Origin: Actinokineospora terrae
Lineage (GTDB): Bacteria; Actinomycetota; Actinomycetes; Mycobacteriales; Pseudonocardiaceae
NCBI RefSeq assembly: GCF_900111175.1
Contig: NZ_FOGI01000012.1
Location: 62,001-126,000, forward strand
Direction: 5' to 3'
DNA: 64,000 nt
The position numbers and the translations under genes are program-made. Under the pieces are notes generated by a model. It was not told the DNA's origin. It was given only the letters and a program-made list of their open reading frames with translations, and ran no database searches. Position 1 is the stretch's first letter, and each line of letters opens with the position of its first letter. Positions 17,308 to 26,075 of the stretch are shown in pieces.

Positions 17308-18686
17308 CCACGATCCTGCGCGAGAACACAAGCCTGCGCGAGAACACAAGCCTGCGCGAGAGCGCGGCCTTCGGCGAGCGGTTCGCCGCCCTGCTGCCCG
17401 CCGCGAAGCCCAGCCGCACCGGCGCGGTCGTCGGGGTCGTCGGCCTCGCGGTGACCGTGGCGGGCATCGTCGCCCGCATCGGCGACCTGGTGAGCATCGG
17501 CCCGGCCGAGCAGCCGCTGCTGGCCGAGGTCGTCGCGCTCGACAACGAGCGCGTGGTGTGCCTGCCGCTCGGCCCGCTCGGCGGCGTCGGCGTGGGCAGC
17601 CCGGTGGTCAACACCGGTGGCCCGCTGCGCATCGCGGTCGGCGAGGAGCTGCGCGGCCGGGTGCTCGACGGCCTGGGCAACCCGATGGACGGCGGCCCGC
17701 CGCTGACCGGTCTGACCCGGGTCTCGGTGGACATGGCGCCGCCCTCGGCGATGGAACGCTCGCTGATCAGCGAGCCGCTGCAGCTGGGCGTGCGCGCGCT
17801 GGACACGATGGTCCCCTGTGGACACGGGCAGCGCATCGGCATCTTCGCCGGGTCCGGCGTCGGCAAGTCCAGCCTGCTGTCGATGATCACCCGAGGCACC
17901 CAGGCGGAGATCACCGTGATCGCCCTGATCGGCGAGCGCGGCCGCGAGGTGCGCGAGTTCCTGGAGAACGACCTCGGCCCCGAGGGCCTGGCCCGCTCGG
18001 TGGTCATCGTCGCCACCTCCGACCAGCCGCCGCTGGTGCGCCTGCGCGCCGGGTTCGTGGCGACCCGCGTCGCCGAGTTCTACCGCGACACCGGCAAGAA
18101 CGTGCTGCTGATGATGGACAGCCTCACCCGCATCGCCATGGCGCAGCGCGAGGTCGGCCTGTCCGCGGGCGAGCCGCCCGCGACCCGGGGCTTCCCGCCC
18201 TCGGTGTTCGCGCTGCTGCCCACCCTGCTCGAGCGCGCCGGACCCGCCCCGGTCGGCGGCATCACCGGGCTCTACACCGTGCTGGTGGAGGGCGACGACC
18301 ACAACGAGCCGATCGCCGACGCGGCCAGGTCCATCCTGGACGGTCACGTGGTGCTCGACCGCAAGCTGGCCACCGCCGGGCACTTCCCCAGCATCGAGGT
18401 GCTGGAGTCGGTGTCGCGGGTGACCGGTGCCATCACCACCCGCGAGCAGCGCGCCGACTCGGCGACGCTGCGCAGGCTGCTCGCCGCCCAGCGCGACGTG
18501 CGCGAGCTGGTGGAGATCGGCGCCTACGTGCCGGGCACCAACCCCGACGCCGACCGCGCGCTGGCGCTGCGCGGCCCGATCACTGACTTCCTGCGCCAGA
18601 GCATCGACGACCAGGTCCCCGCGACCGCCGCCTGGGAGCAGCTGGCCCGGTTGCTGCACGGCGCACCCGATGGTGGAGGGCACTGA
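17304..18686 (+). CDS. fliI: FliI, flagellar export ATPase
   Basis: Export ATPase of 460 residues related to F1 beta subunits. The Walker A motif GSGVGKSS lies near residues 188-195, the Walker B segment VLLMMDSLTRIAMAQREV near 266-283, and the catalytic-glutamate region IGERGREVREFLE near 211. The first 17 residues contain an odd repeat (LRENTSLRENTSLRES) encoded by a tandem direct repeat at about 17316-17370, absent from other FliI proteins I know. GTG start overlaps fliH; the stop overlaps fliJ. Confidence 0.97.
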   Translation: MTTILRENTSLRENTSLRESAAFGERFAALLPAAKPSRTGAVVGVVGLAVTVAGIVARIGDLVSIGPAEQPLLAEVVALDNERVVCLPLGPLGGVGVGSPVVNTGGPLRIAVGEELRGRVLDGLGNPMDGGPPLTGLTRVSVDMAPPSAMERSLISEPLQLGVRALDTMVPCGHGQRIGIFAGSGVGKSSLLSMITRGTQAEITVIALIGERGREVREFLENDLGPEGLARSVVIVATSDQPPLVRLRAGFVATRVAEFYRDTGKNVLLMMDSLTRIAMAQREVGLSAGEPPATRGFPPSVFALLPTLLERAGPAPVGGITGLYTVLVEGDDHNEPIADAARSILDGHVVLDRKLATAGHFPSIEVLESVSRVTGAITTREQRADSATLRRLLAAQRDVRELVEIGAYVPGTNPDADRALALRGPITDFLRQSIDDQVPATAAWEQLARLLHGAPDGGGH

Positions 18687-19132
18687 TGACGATCCGCACC
18701 AAGCTGGCCGCCGTGCTGCGCGCCAGGCGCGCGCAGGAGGACATCGCCAAGAGCGCGGTCACCAGGGCCAACGCCCTGCTGGCCGAGGCGGGCTCGCACG
18801 CGGAGTCGCGCGCGGAGTCGATGCGCGCCTGGGGCGGGCCGCGCGACGGCGACGCCGTCAGCTACCTGGCCGCGGTCGCCGCGGGCCGGGCGCTGGCCTC
18901 CGCGCTGAGCGAGGCGCGCGCCCACGAGCGGGCCCTGCGCTCGGAGTCCGAGGTGCACGCCGGTCGGCTGCGCGAGGCCGCCCAGCGCCGCCGCGGCGTG
19001 GAAAAACTAGTCGAACGGGTGACTGAGGAAGAACGGCTCGCAAATCTTGCCGCCGAGCAGCGCGCTGCCGATGAAGTGGCCGGGCAACGGCGCGGGGACG
19101 CGCGGACCGACGGGCGGGGAGACAACCTATGA
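18686..19132 (+). CDS. fliJ: FliJ-like flagellar export protein
   Basis: Predicted long coiled-coil protein of 148 residues in the fliJ position directly after fliI. The sequence is almost all charged and Ala-rich heptads (for example AHERALRSESEVHAGRLREA near residues 78-97). FliJ is the central stalk of the export ATPase. Sequence similarity in this family is low, so position and coiled-coil character carry the call. The stop overlaps the next gene. Confidence 0.85.
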   Translation: MTIRTKLAAVLRARRAQEDIAKSAVTRANALLAEAGSHAESRAESMRAWGGPRDGDAVSYLAAVAAGRALASALSEARAHERALRSESEVHAGRLREAAQRRRGVEKLVERVTEEERLANLAAEQRAADEVAGQRRGDARTDGRGDNL

Positions 19133-20142
19133 GCGGTATCCAGGCGATCATGTCGCGGATGGCGGAGATCAACGCGCTGGTCGTCCCGGCGTCCCGCCAG
19201 GCGGAGGGCACCTCGGGCTCCGAGTTCGCCGCGTCGCTCACCGACGCGCTCGGCCAGGCCGACACCGCGGGCTCCGCGACCGGCGCCGACGCGGTCACCG
19301 CCGCCCAGAAGTACCTCGGCGTGCCCTACGTGTGGGGCGGCACCGACCCCGACAGCGGCCTCGACTGCTCCGGCCTCGTGCAGCGCGTGTACGCCGACCT
19401 GGGTGTGGACCTGCCCCGGGTCAGCCGCGACCAGGCCAAGGTCGGCACCGCGGTCGCCTCGCTCGACCAGGCCAAGCCCGGTGACCTGGTGGCCTTCGGC
19501 TCCCCGGTGCACCACATCGGCATCTACATCGGCGACGGCAAGATGATCCACGCGCCCGAGGCGGGCCAGGACGTCAAGGTCGGCAAGGTCTACGAGACGC
19601 CGACCGCGATCCGCCGGGTGCTGCCCGAGACCAGCACCGCGACCACCTCGTCGCTGACGGGCCTGTCGAGCCTCTCCGGTCTGTCTGGCCTGTCGGGTCT
19701 GACCAGCTCGGACTCGCTGACCGCGCTCACCGGCAAGTACGGCGTGTCCTCCGGCGGCTCCTCGGCCTACGCCTCGCTGTTCACCCAGGCGACCCAGAAG
19801 TACGGCCTGCCCACCGGCCTGCTGTCCGCGGTCGCCAAGGCCGAGTCGAACTACAACCCCAACGCGGTCAGCGGCGCCGGTGCCCAGGGCCTGATGCAGC
19901 TGATGCCCTCGACCGCCAAGGGCCTCGGCGTCGACGCGATGAACCCGAGCCAGGCCGTCGACGGCGCCGCCCGGCTGCTCAAGAGCCACCTGGAGACCTT
20001 CGGGACGGTCCCGCTGGCGCTGGCCGCCTACAACGCGGGCCCCGGCGCGGTGCGCAAGTACGACGGCGTCCCGCCCTACACCGAGACGCAGAACTACGTC
20101 CGCAAGATCATGGCCAACCTCAACTCCGGAGTCGCGGCGTGA
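19129..20142 (+). CDS. Bifunctional peptidoglycan hydrolase: NlpC/P60 plus lytic transglycosylase
   Basis: Protein of 337 residues carrying two wall-cutting domains. Residues about 54-165 are an NlpC/P60 endopeptidase (YLGVPYVWGGTDPDSGLDCS with Cys80, and HHIGIYIGDG with His129). Residues about 215-335 are an SLT-type lytic transglycosylase (LLSAVAKAESNYNPNAVSG with Glu239, then QGLMQLMPSTAKGLG and ALAAYNAGPGAV). A Ser/Leu/Gly repeat linker (SSLSGLSGLSGLTSSDSLT) joins them. There is no signal peptide, so export through the flagellar channel is likely; it probably replaces FlgJ in letting the rod pass the wall. It is embedded in and overlaps both neighbours fliJ and fliK. Confidence 0.93.
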   Translation: MSGIQAIMSRMAEINALVVPASRQAEGTSGSEFAASLTDALGQADTAGSATGADAVTAAQKYLGVPYVWGGTDPDSGLDCSGLVQRVYADLGVDLPRVSRDQAKVGTAVASLDQAKPGDLVAFGSPVHHIGIYIGDGKMIHAPEAGQDVKVGKVYETPTAIRRVLPETSTATTSSLTGLSSLSGLSGLSGLTSSDSLTALTGKYGVSSGGSSAYASLFTQATQKYGLPTGLLSAVAKAESNYNPNAVSGAGAQGLMQLMPSTAKGLGVDAMNPSQAVDGAARLLKSHLETFGTVPLALAAYNAGPGAVRKYDGVPPYTETQNYVRKIMANLNSGVAA

Positions 20143-21815
20143 CCATCCCCGGTTTCACCCCGGCGCTGACCAGGCCCGCCTCGGCGGTCGACGCGGCGCA
20201 GGCGGGCGAGCAGTCCGGTTCGGACACCGCCCCCGCCTTCGCCGACCTGCTGCAGGCGCTCGCCGTCGCGACCACGCCGGTCGCGCCGAACCAGACCCCC
20301 GCCCAGCCCGCCACCGGCGCGCCCCCCGCGCAGGACCCGCAGGAGCAGGCCGACGCCTCCGCCGAGCTCATCTCGGCCGTGGTCGTGCCGACCCTCGGGC
20401 TACCCCTCGCGGTGGCCCAGCCGGTGACCGCGCGGCAGGCGACCGGGTCGGCGATCACGCCCCCGGCGCCGTCCGAGGACGGGGCCCAGGCTCCCGCCGC
20501 CGCGGCGTCCCAGCCCGCCGCGGCGGCGGTGTCCACCGGGACCCCGCTCGGCACCACCCAGCAGATCGCCCCCCAGCGGCTCACCGCTCAGCAGATCACC
20601 GCCCAGCCGACCGCGGTCCAGACCGCCGAGGACCAGGCCGCGGCGACTCCCGACCTGGCTCCCGCCGCCGCGGCTCTCCCGGCCGGTGCGCGGTCCAGCG
20701 TGGACGCTGCCGCCCTCGCGGCGCTCCCCCGGGCGAGTGCGCCGGAACCGACCGCGCAGGCCGTCAGCGGCGACGCGAGCACCCCGATCCCGGGCACCCC
20801 GGGTGCGGAACGGGTGCCGACCGGCAGCGACCAGGGTGTGCCGCTGCAGTCCCCCGCCGCGCCTGCCGACAAGTCATTCGTGGACAACGCGACCACCCTG
20901 TCGGCCCAGGCGCCGACCACCCCTCCCGGGACCGTGCGGGCCGAGGCCCAGCAGACGGCCCCGGTCGACGGCGTCGCGGTCGCGACCCCGATCCCGGCGC
21001 AGGCGACCGCCGAGCACACCAAGCCGACCACCTCGACGACCGCGTCCGGTTCGGCGGAGACCGCCACCGGGCAGACCGCGCCGAGCGGGGTCACCGCGCG
21101 GGCCACCGGCGAGAAGTCCACCGAGGACGACGCCAAGGACAGCTCGTCGGACAACGGTCAGCCGACCCCCGGCGTGGACACCACCGCCCAGGTCGAGCAG
21201 ATCGAGCAGGTCCAGCTGCCCACCCCCGACACCACACCGGTCCTCCAGTCCACTCAGGACCAGACGACGGTGACCGCTCCGGTCGCCGGACTGGCCACTG
21301 TGGACATGGCTCGGGTGCAGGCGGTCGACACCCCGGCCGCGCCACCGGCGCCGCACGCCCCGGTGCACACCCAGAACGCCCACCAGCTCGCCGCCGAGCT
21401 GAGCCCGCTGCGCGGCCACAACGGCGAGCACGAGCTCACCGTGCACCTGCACCCGGTCGACCTCGGCCCGGTCAGCCTGACCGCGCGGATCTCCGGCGGC
21501 GACATCCACATCGACCTGGGCAGTGCCACCGACGCGGGCCGCGAGGCGCTGCGCGCCGCGCTGCCGGAGCTGCGCCGCGAGCTGGAGAAGGCCGGGTTCG
21601 GCTCCTGCCAGCTCGGCGACAGCGGGTTCGCGGGCACCGGCCAGGGCAGCGGCGACCAGTGGTCGCAGCGCGCCCAGTGGGACCAGTGGACCGCCGCGGC
21701 CGCCGACCGCGGCCGCGGCACCCGGACCAGCCAGAACAGCCAGGCCGCGACCGGCAGGTCGACCGGCCCAGCCGCACCCGCGCGCACCGCGGGTGTGCTC
21801 GACCTGCACGCCTAG
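20139..21815 (+). CDS. fliK: FliK, hook-length control protein
   Basis: Predicted ruler/switch protein of 558 residues. The first 400 residues are low-complexity Ala, Pro, Thr and Gln-rich sequence as in other FliK proteins. The C-terminal domain (about 415-485) has the diagnostic HELTVHLHPVDLGPVSLTAR and LRRELEKAGF. It measures hook length and switches export specificity to filament-type substrates through FlhB. GTG start overlaps the preceding hydrolase gene; flgD follows 14 bases later. Confidence 0.92.
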   Translation: MTIPGFTPALTRPASAVDAAQAGEQSGSDTAPAFADLLQALAVATTPVAPNQTPAQPATGAPPAQDPQEQADASAELISAVVVPTLGLPLAVAQPVTARQATGSAITPPAPSEDGAQAPAAAASQPAAAAVSTGTPLGTTQQIAPQRLTAQQITAQPTAVQTAEDQAAATPDLAPAAAALPAGARSSVDAAALAALPRASAPEPTAQAVSGDASTPIPGTPGAERVPTGSDQGVPLQSPAAPADKSFVDNATTLSAQAPTTPPGTVRAEAQQTAPVDGVAVATPIPAQATAEHTKPTTSTTASGSAETATGQTAPSGVTARATGEKSTEDDAKDSSSDNGQPTPGVDTTAQVEQIEQVQLPTPDTTPVLQSTQDQTTVTAPVAGLATVDMARVQAVDTPAAPPAPHAPVHTQNAHQLAAELSPLRGHNGEHELTVHLHPVDLGPVSLTARISGGDIHIDLGSATDAGREALRAALPELRRELEKAGFGSCQLGDSGFAGTGQGSGDQWSQRAQWDQWTAAAADRGRGTRTSQNSQAATGRSTGPAAPARTAGVLDLHA

Positions 21816-21829
21816 GAGCGAGGAGACCC

Positions 21830-22249
21830 ATGACCACCCCCATCTCGGGTACCACCACGACCGGCCAGACCGCCGCGGCGGGCAGCACCAAGGGCAGCCC
21901 GCTGACCTCGCTGGACTCGCAGGCCTTCCTCAAGCTCCTGGTCGCCCAGCTGCGCTACCAGGACCCCAGCAGCCCGGCCGACCCCACCGCGTTCATGACC
22001 CAGACCGCGACGCTGACCCAGGTGGAGAAGCTGTCGTCGCTGGCGGAGTCGCAGACCAGCATGCTCACCTCCACGTTGAGCGCGCAGGCCGGCGCCCTGG
22101 TCGGCAAGTCGGTCAGCTACAAGACCAAGGTCGACGGCGAGACCCTCACCGGGACCGTCACCGCGGCCACCTTCGGCGCCAGCCCCACGGTGCGCATCGG
22201 CACCGCGGACGTGCCGCTCGCGCTGGTCACCGGCCAGCGCACCAGCTGA
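21830..22249 (+). CDS. flgD: FlgD, hook cap protein
   Basis: Hook-assembly scaffold of 139 residues. The conserved N-terminal half contains AFLKLLVAQLRYQDPSSPAD and FMTQTATLTQVEKLSSLAE. The C-terminal part is reduced to a single small beta domain (VGKSVSYKTKVDGETLTGTV), so it is shorter than the 220-residue enterobacterial form, a common Gram-positive condition. ATG follows a clear GGAG. The flgE start lies about 106 bases on. Confidence 0.94.
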   Translation: MTTPISGTTTTGQTAAAGSTKGSPLTSLDSQAFLKLLVAQLRYQDPSSPADPTAFMTQTATLTQVEKLSSLAESQTSMLTSTLSAQAGALVGKSVSYKTKVDGETLTGTVTAATFGASPTVRIGTADVPLALVTGQRTS

Positions 22250-22355
22250 TCCACGCCGCGCCACGCGGCCACCAAGCTCACCCCGGGGCACCTCCCCGAT
22301 TCGAGATCCCCTCCGACAGACCTCAGTCGAACACGAGAAGAAGGCTGGAAACCAC

Positions 22356-23186
22356 ATGTTGCGTTCCCTCTTCGCGGGCATCAGCGGCCTGCGCAGCCAC
22401 CAGACCATGATGGACGTCACCGGCAACAACATCGCCAACGTCAACACCAGTGGGTTCAAGAGCTCGGCGGTGGTTTTCGAGGACGCGCTCAGCCAGAGCA
22501 TCCGCACGGCCGCCGCGGCGGGCGCCAACACCGCGGCGCAGAACCCCGCGCAGGTCGGCCTCGGCGTCAAGACCGCGGGCACCAGCGTGAACTTCACCCA
22601 GGGCAACAGCCAGCTGACCAACCGCACCGGCGACATGCTCATCCAGGGTGACGGCTTCTTCGTCATCGACAACGCGGGCCAGCAGGCCTACACCCGCGCG
22701 GGCTCGATGGCCTCCGACGCCCAGGGCCGCCTCACCTCCGCCGACGGCGGCCTGGTGCAGGGCTGGATGGGCACCGCGGGTGTCATCGACCAGACCCAGC
22801 CGATCGGCGCGCTGACCATCGACTCCACCACCTACGCCAGCTACTCGCTCTCGCCGGACGGCACCCTGGTCGGCATCCTGGCCTCCAACGGCCAGCAGCA
22901 GAACATCGGCCGCATCGCCATCGCCAAGTTCTCCAACGTCACCGGCCTGGAGAAGATCGGCGGCTCGCTCTACCGCGCCACCGCCAACTCCGGCGCCGCG
23001 CAGGTCAACGCCCCGGGCAGCAACGGCATGGGCGTGCTGGTCTCCGGCGCGCTGGAGATGTCCAACGTGGACCTCGCCCAGGAGCTGACCAACCTGATCA
23101 TCGCCCAGCGCGGTTTCCAGGCCAACTCGAAGATCATCAGCACCTCCGACGAGCTGCTCCAGGACCTGATGAACCTCAAGCGCTAG
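22356..23186 (+). CDS. flgE: FlgE-type flagellar hook protein (short form)
   Basis: Axial protein of 276 residues with the hook/rod N-terminal signature DVTGNNIANVNTSGFKSSAV, the central GDGFFVIDNAGQQAYTRAG block, and the C-terminal helix ELTNLIIAQRGFQANSKIIS. Its place after flgD makes it the hook protein. It is much shorter than enterobacterial FlgE (about 400) and close in size to distal rod proteins FlgF/FlgG, which are not found separately in the window. Thus FlgE is the main call and a FlgG-type identity is the alternative. Confidence 0.9.
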   Translation: MLRSLFAGISGLRSHQTMMDVTGNNIANVNTSGFKSSAVVFEDALSQSIRTAAAAGANTAAQNPAQVGLGVKTAGTSVNFTQGNSQLTNRTGDMLIQGDGFFVIDNAGQQAYTRAGSMASDAQGRLTSADGGLVQGWMGTAGVIDQTQPIGALTIDSTTYASYSLSPDGTLVGILASNGQQQNIGRIAIAKFSNVTGLEKIGGSLYRATANSGAAQVNAPGSNGMGVLVSGALEMSNVDLAQELTNLIIAQRGFQANSKIISTSDELLQDLMNLKR

Positions 23187-23193
23187 CGGTTAG

Positions 23194-23230
23194 GGCGGGC
23201 GGTTCACCTCAAGCAGGTGAACCGCCCGCC
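23194..23230 (+). terminator. Strong hairpin after flgE, overlapping the flbD promoter
   Basis: A perfect 16-base inverted repeat (23194-23209 and 23215-23230) with loop CAAGC begins 8 bases after the flgE stop. There is no T-tract. Its loop and 3' arm contain most of the sigma-28-type promoter for flbD, so it may act as an attenuator or processing point as well as a terminator. Confidence 0.65.
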
Positions 23231-23235
23231 GATGT
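23208..23235 (+). promoter_or_regulatory. Sigma-28-type promoter of flbD-motAB-fliL
   Basis: CTCA, 16 bases, GCCGATGT: an exact match to the pattern, interleaved with the flgE hairpin and 65 bases upstream of the flbD start. Confidence 0.68.
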
Positions 23236-23297
23236 CTTGACAAGTGGGGTCCACGGAGGGGCCCAACCAGCTCGACGGCACCCCAAGGACGGACGCT

Positions 23298-23576
23298 GTG
23301 ATACTCCTCAACCGGCTGAACGGTCAGCCCTTCGCGCTCAACCCGGACCTGCTCGAACGCGCCGAGTCCACCCCGGACACGGTCATCACGCTGGTCAACG
23401 GGGCCAAGTACGTGGTCGCCCAGTCGCTCGACGACCTGGCGGCGCTGGTGCGCGAGCACCGGGCGGTCATCCTGGGCCAGGCCCAGGAAGCCGCCGATCA
23501 CGGCTACCGCACCGGTCCCGCCCTCGTCGAGGACGGCGAGGCCACGTTGCTGCACCTGCCGGAGAGGGGGATCTGA
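23298..23576 (+). CDS. flbD: FlbD/SwrD-family flagellar protein
   Basis: Small protein of 92 residues. The start VILLNRLNGQPFALNPDLLE and TLVNGAKYVV are diagnostic of the FlbD family (SwrD in Bacillus), implicated in swarming motor power. The GTG at 23298 is preceded by AAGGA and gives the family N-terminus; an upstream in-frame ATG at 23244 would add unconserved residues. It has a C-terminal extension of about 25 residues beyond the usual 70. Its stop overlaps the motA start. Confidence 0.9.
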   Translation: MILLNRLNGQPFALNPDLLERAESTPDTVITLVNGAKYVVAQSLDDLAALVREHRAVILGQAQEAADHGYRTGPALVEDGEATLLHLPERGI

Positions 23577-24343
23577 TGGACCCGGCAAGCCTGGCGGGCA
23601 TGGGACTCGCCCTCATCGCCATCGTCGTCTCCATGCTCATGGAGGGCGGCGACCCGATGTCGATCATCCTCCTGCCGCCGATCATCCTGGTCTTCGTCGG
23701 CACCTTCGGCGTGGCCATGGCCAGCGGCATGATGAAGGACGCGATCGGCGTGGTCGGCCTGATGAAGCGCGCCATGCTCTCCCCCAAGATCGAGGGCGGC
23801 GCCGTCATCGACGTCGTGGTCAAGCTCGCCGACCGCGCCCGCCGCGAGGGCCTGCTGGCCCTGGAGGACGAGGCCAAGAAGGTCGACGACCCGTTCCTGC
23901 GCAAGGGCCTGGAACTGGCCATCGACGGCACCGACTCCGAGGAAGTCCGCGACATCCTGGAAGCCGAGATCGACACCAAGCGCAAGCACGACAAGGTCGG
24001 CGCCAAGATCTTCACCGACATGGGCGGCTTCGCGCCGACCATCGGCATCATCGGCACCGTGCTCGGCCTGGTGCACGTGCTGGAGAACCTGGCCGACCCC
24101 AGCGAGCTGGGCCACCTGATCGCGGGTGCCTTCGTGGCGACCCTGTTCGGCGTCATGACCGCCAACGTGTTCTGGCTGCCGATGGCCAACCGGCTCAAGC
24201 GGATCAGCGAGTTGGAGTGCGAGCAGATGATGCTCGCCCTCGAGGGGGTGCTGGCCATCCAGGCCGGGTCCAACCCGCGGCTGGTCGCCCGCAAGCTGCG
24301 CAGCCTGGTGCCTGCCAGCGGTGAACAGGACAAGGCAGCCTGA
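23576..24343 (+). CDS. motA: MotA, flagellar motor stator subunit
   Basis: Inner-membrane stator protein of 255 residues with four predicted transmembrane segments (about 5-22, 27-48, 146-167, 179-200). The cytoplasmic loop carries the charged region EEVRDILEAEIDTKRKHDKV and the third helix has FAPTIGIIGTVLGLVHVL including the conserved prolines. With MotB it forms the proton channel that drives FliG. ATG overlaps the flbD stop; its stop overlaps motB. Confidence 0.96.
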   Translation: MDPASLAGMGLALIAIVVSMLMEGGDPMSIILLPPIILVFVGTFGVAMASGMMKDAIGVVGLMKRAMLSPKIEGGAVIDVVVKLADRARREGLLALEDEAKKVDDPFLRKGLELAIDGTDSEEVRDILEAEIDTKRKHDKVGAKIFTDMGGFAPTIGIIGTVLGLVHVLENLADPSELGHLIAGAFVATLFGVMTANVFWLPMANRLKRISELECEQMMLALEGVLAIQAGSNPRLVARKLRSLVPASGEQDKAA

Positions 24344-25233
24344 TGTCCGGCGGCGGCAAGCGCAAGCGCGGCGGCCACGAGGAGGAGCACGAGAACCACG
24401 AGCGGTGGCTGCTCACCTACGCCGACATGATCACCCTGCTGATGGTGCTGTTCATCGTCATGTTCGCTATGTCCACTGTGGACGCGAAGAAGTTCGACCA
24501 GCTCAAGGAGAGCCTGGCAGGCGCGTTCGGCGGCAGCCAGTCGCTGGTGGTCGGCGGTGCCTCCGGCAGCCCGGACACCGCGGGCGTCAGCCCCGACAAG
24601 ATCGACCTGCAGTCGGCGGCCGGTGGCGAGGGCGCCGACGTGACCACGATGAGCAAGAGCGACGCGGAGAAGGCGGTCCAGCAGTCCGACCGGGCCAAGG
24701 CCGCCGCCGACCTGGAGAAGGCCCGCGAGGAGGTGGCCAAGCTGCGCGAGGTGCAGAAGCAGATGACCGAGCTGCTGGCCAAGGCGGGGCTCACCGACTC
24801 GGTGCAGTTCACCATCGACCAGCGCGGCCTGGTCGTCACGATCGTCACCAGCTCGGTGGTGTTCGCAGGCGACAGCGCCGAGCTGCTGCTGCAGGGCAAG
24901 GAGGTCCTCGACGCGGTCGCCCCGGCGCTGACCTCGCTGCCCAACCACCTGGAGATCGGCGGGCACACCAACCAGCTGCCGGTGCCCACGCGCAACTACC
25001 CCAGTTCCTGGGAGCTCTCGACCGCGCGGGCCTCCAGCGTCGTGCGCTACCTGCTCGCCCACGGCGTGCCCTCGTCGCGGATGACCGCGGCGGGCTACGC
25101 CGACACCAAACCGCTCTACGCCCCGAGCGACCCCCTCTCGGTGACCCGCAACCGCCGGGTCGAGGTGGTCGTGATGTCCGACCAGTCCGCGGAAGTGAAG
25201 GCCTTGCTGCCGACCGCGGCAGGCGAGAAGTGA
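24343..25233 (+). CDS. motB: MotB, flagellar motor stator subunit
   Basis: Stator anchor of 296 residues. A basic N-terminus precedes the single transmembrane helix (about 24-45, RWLLTYADMITLLMVLFIVM) with the proton-binding Asp in TYADM. Residues about 150-285 form the OmpA-like peptidoglycan-binding domain (EIGGHTNQLPVPTRNYPSSW, then SVTRNRRVEVVV). It is translationally coupled to motA. Confidence 0.96.
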   Translation: MSGGGKRKRGGHEEEHENHERWLLTYADMITLLMVLFIVMFAMSTVDAKKFDQLKESLAGAFGGSQSLVVGGASGSPDTAGVSPDKIDLQSAAGGEGADVTTMSKSDAEKAVQQSDRAKAAADLEKAREEVAKLREVQKQMTELLAKAGLTDSVQFTIDQRGLVVTIVTSSVVFAGDSAELLLQGKEVLDAVAPALTSLPNHLEIGGHTNQLPVPTRNYPSSWELSTARASSVVRYLLAHGVPSSRMTAAGYADTKPLYAPSDPLSVTRNRRVEVVVMSDQSAEVKALLPTAAGEK

Positions 25234-25252
25234 TCCGGAGGGAGGAACGACC

Positions 25253-25696
25253 ATGAGCAAGACCGAAGAGAAGAAGACCGCCGATGCGGACGCGCCGGAG
25301 AAGAAGGGCAACAAGAAGCTGCTGCTGATCCTGGTGCTCGTGGTGCTGCTCGGTGGAGGTGGTGGGGCGTACTTCCTGTTCTTCCGCTCCTCCGGTGAGC
25401 CCGCTCCCCCGGAGCCCGGCACCGTCGTGGTGCTCGACTCGGTGACGATGAACCTCACCGACGGGCACTACCTGAAGCTGAAGCTGGCGCTGCAGGCCAC
25501 CGCCGACGTGACCGAGAAGCTCGACGGGTCCAAGGCGCTGGACCTGGCCGTGGCCCAGTTCAGCAACAAGACCGTGGCGGAGCTGTCGAGCAACGCCGCG
25601 CGCGAGGAGCAGAAGAAGGAGCTCAAGGAGAAGATCTCGGCGGCGTACGAGGAAGAGGTCATGGACATCTACCTCACCGAGTTCGTCATGCAGTGA
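25253..25696 (+). CDS. fliL: FliL, stator-associated membrane protein
   Basis: Single-pass protein of 147 residues. A charged Lys/Glu-rich cytoplasmic start is followed by a transmembrane helix (about 20-42) and a periplasmic-side FliL domain with DSVTMNLTDGHYLKLKLALQ and the C-terminal VMDIYLTEFVMQ. It modulates stator function. A strong GGAGG lies upstream of the ATG. Confidence 0.94.
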   Translation: MSKTEEKKTADADAPEKKGNKKLLLILVLVVLLGGGGGAYFLFFRSSGEPAPPEPGTVVVLDSVTMNLTDGHYLKLKLALQATADVTEKLDGSKALDLAVAQFSNKTVAELSSNAAREEQKKELKEKISAAYEEEVMDIYLTEFVMQ

Positions 25697-26075
25697 GGCG
25701 CGGCGCCGCGTCCGGTCGGCCACCAGCCCGGCCGACCGGACCGGCACCCCGTCCCGGCGTGCACCGCCCGCGTCCACGAAGGACGCCCCGCTCCGACCGA
25801 GGACCCCGCCCGGTCCCGATCGGACCCCCGCTCTACCCCGTTCCGCACAGCCCGGCCCAGCACGACCAGCACAGTCCAGCCCTGCACCGACCAGCACAGC
25901 CCGACCAGCAAGGCCCAGCCCGGCACGACCCGCTGTGGACCCGCCCCGCCGGTCCGATCAGGACCCCGCCCGGTCCGATCGGGACCCGCGCGCCGGTCCC
26001 ACCGGGACAACCGCACCGCCCAACCGGACATCGCCCGTCCTGATCGGACACACCCGGGTTTAGACCTGGCCGTGT

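Noticed and set aside
22276..22302. CTCA-N14-CCCGAT before flgE as a sigma-28 promoter
   Set aside because: Spacing is 14 rather than the invariant 16, and flgE is likely transcribed from the flgB operon.
25693..26043. A Pro/Arg/Thr-rich 116-codon frame between fliL and fliM
   Set aside because: Simple-sequence repeats without a ribosome binding site; more likely non-coding.
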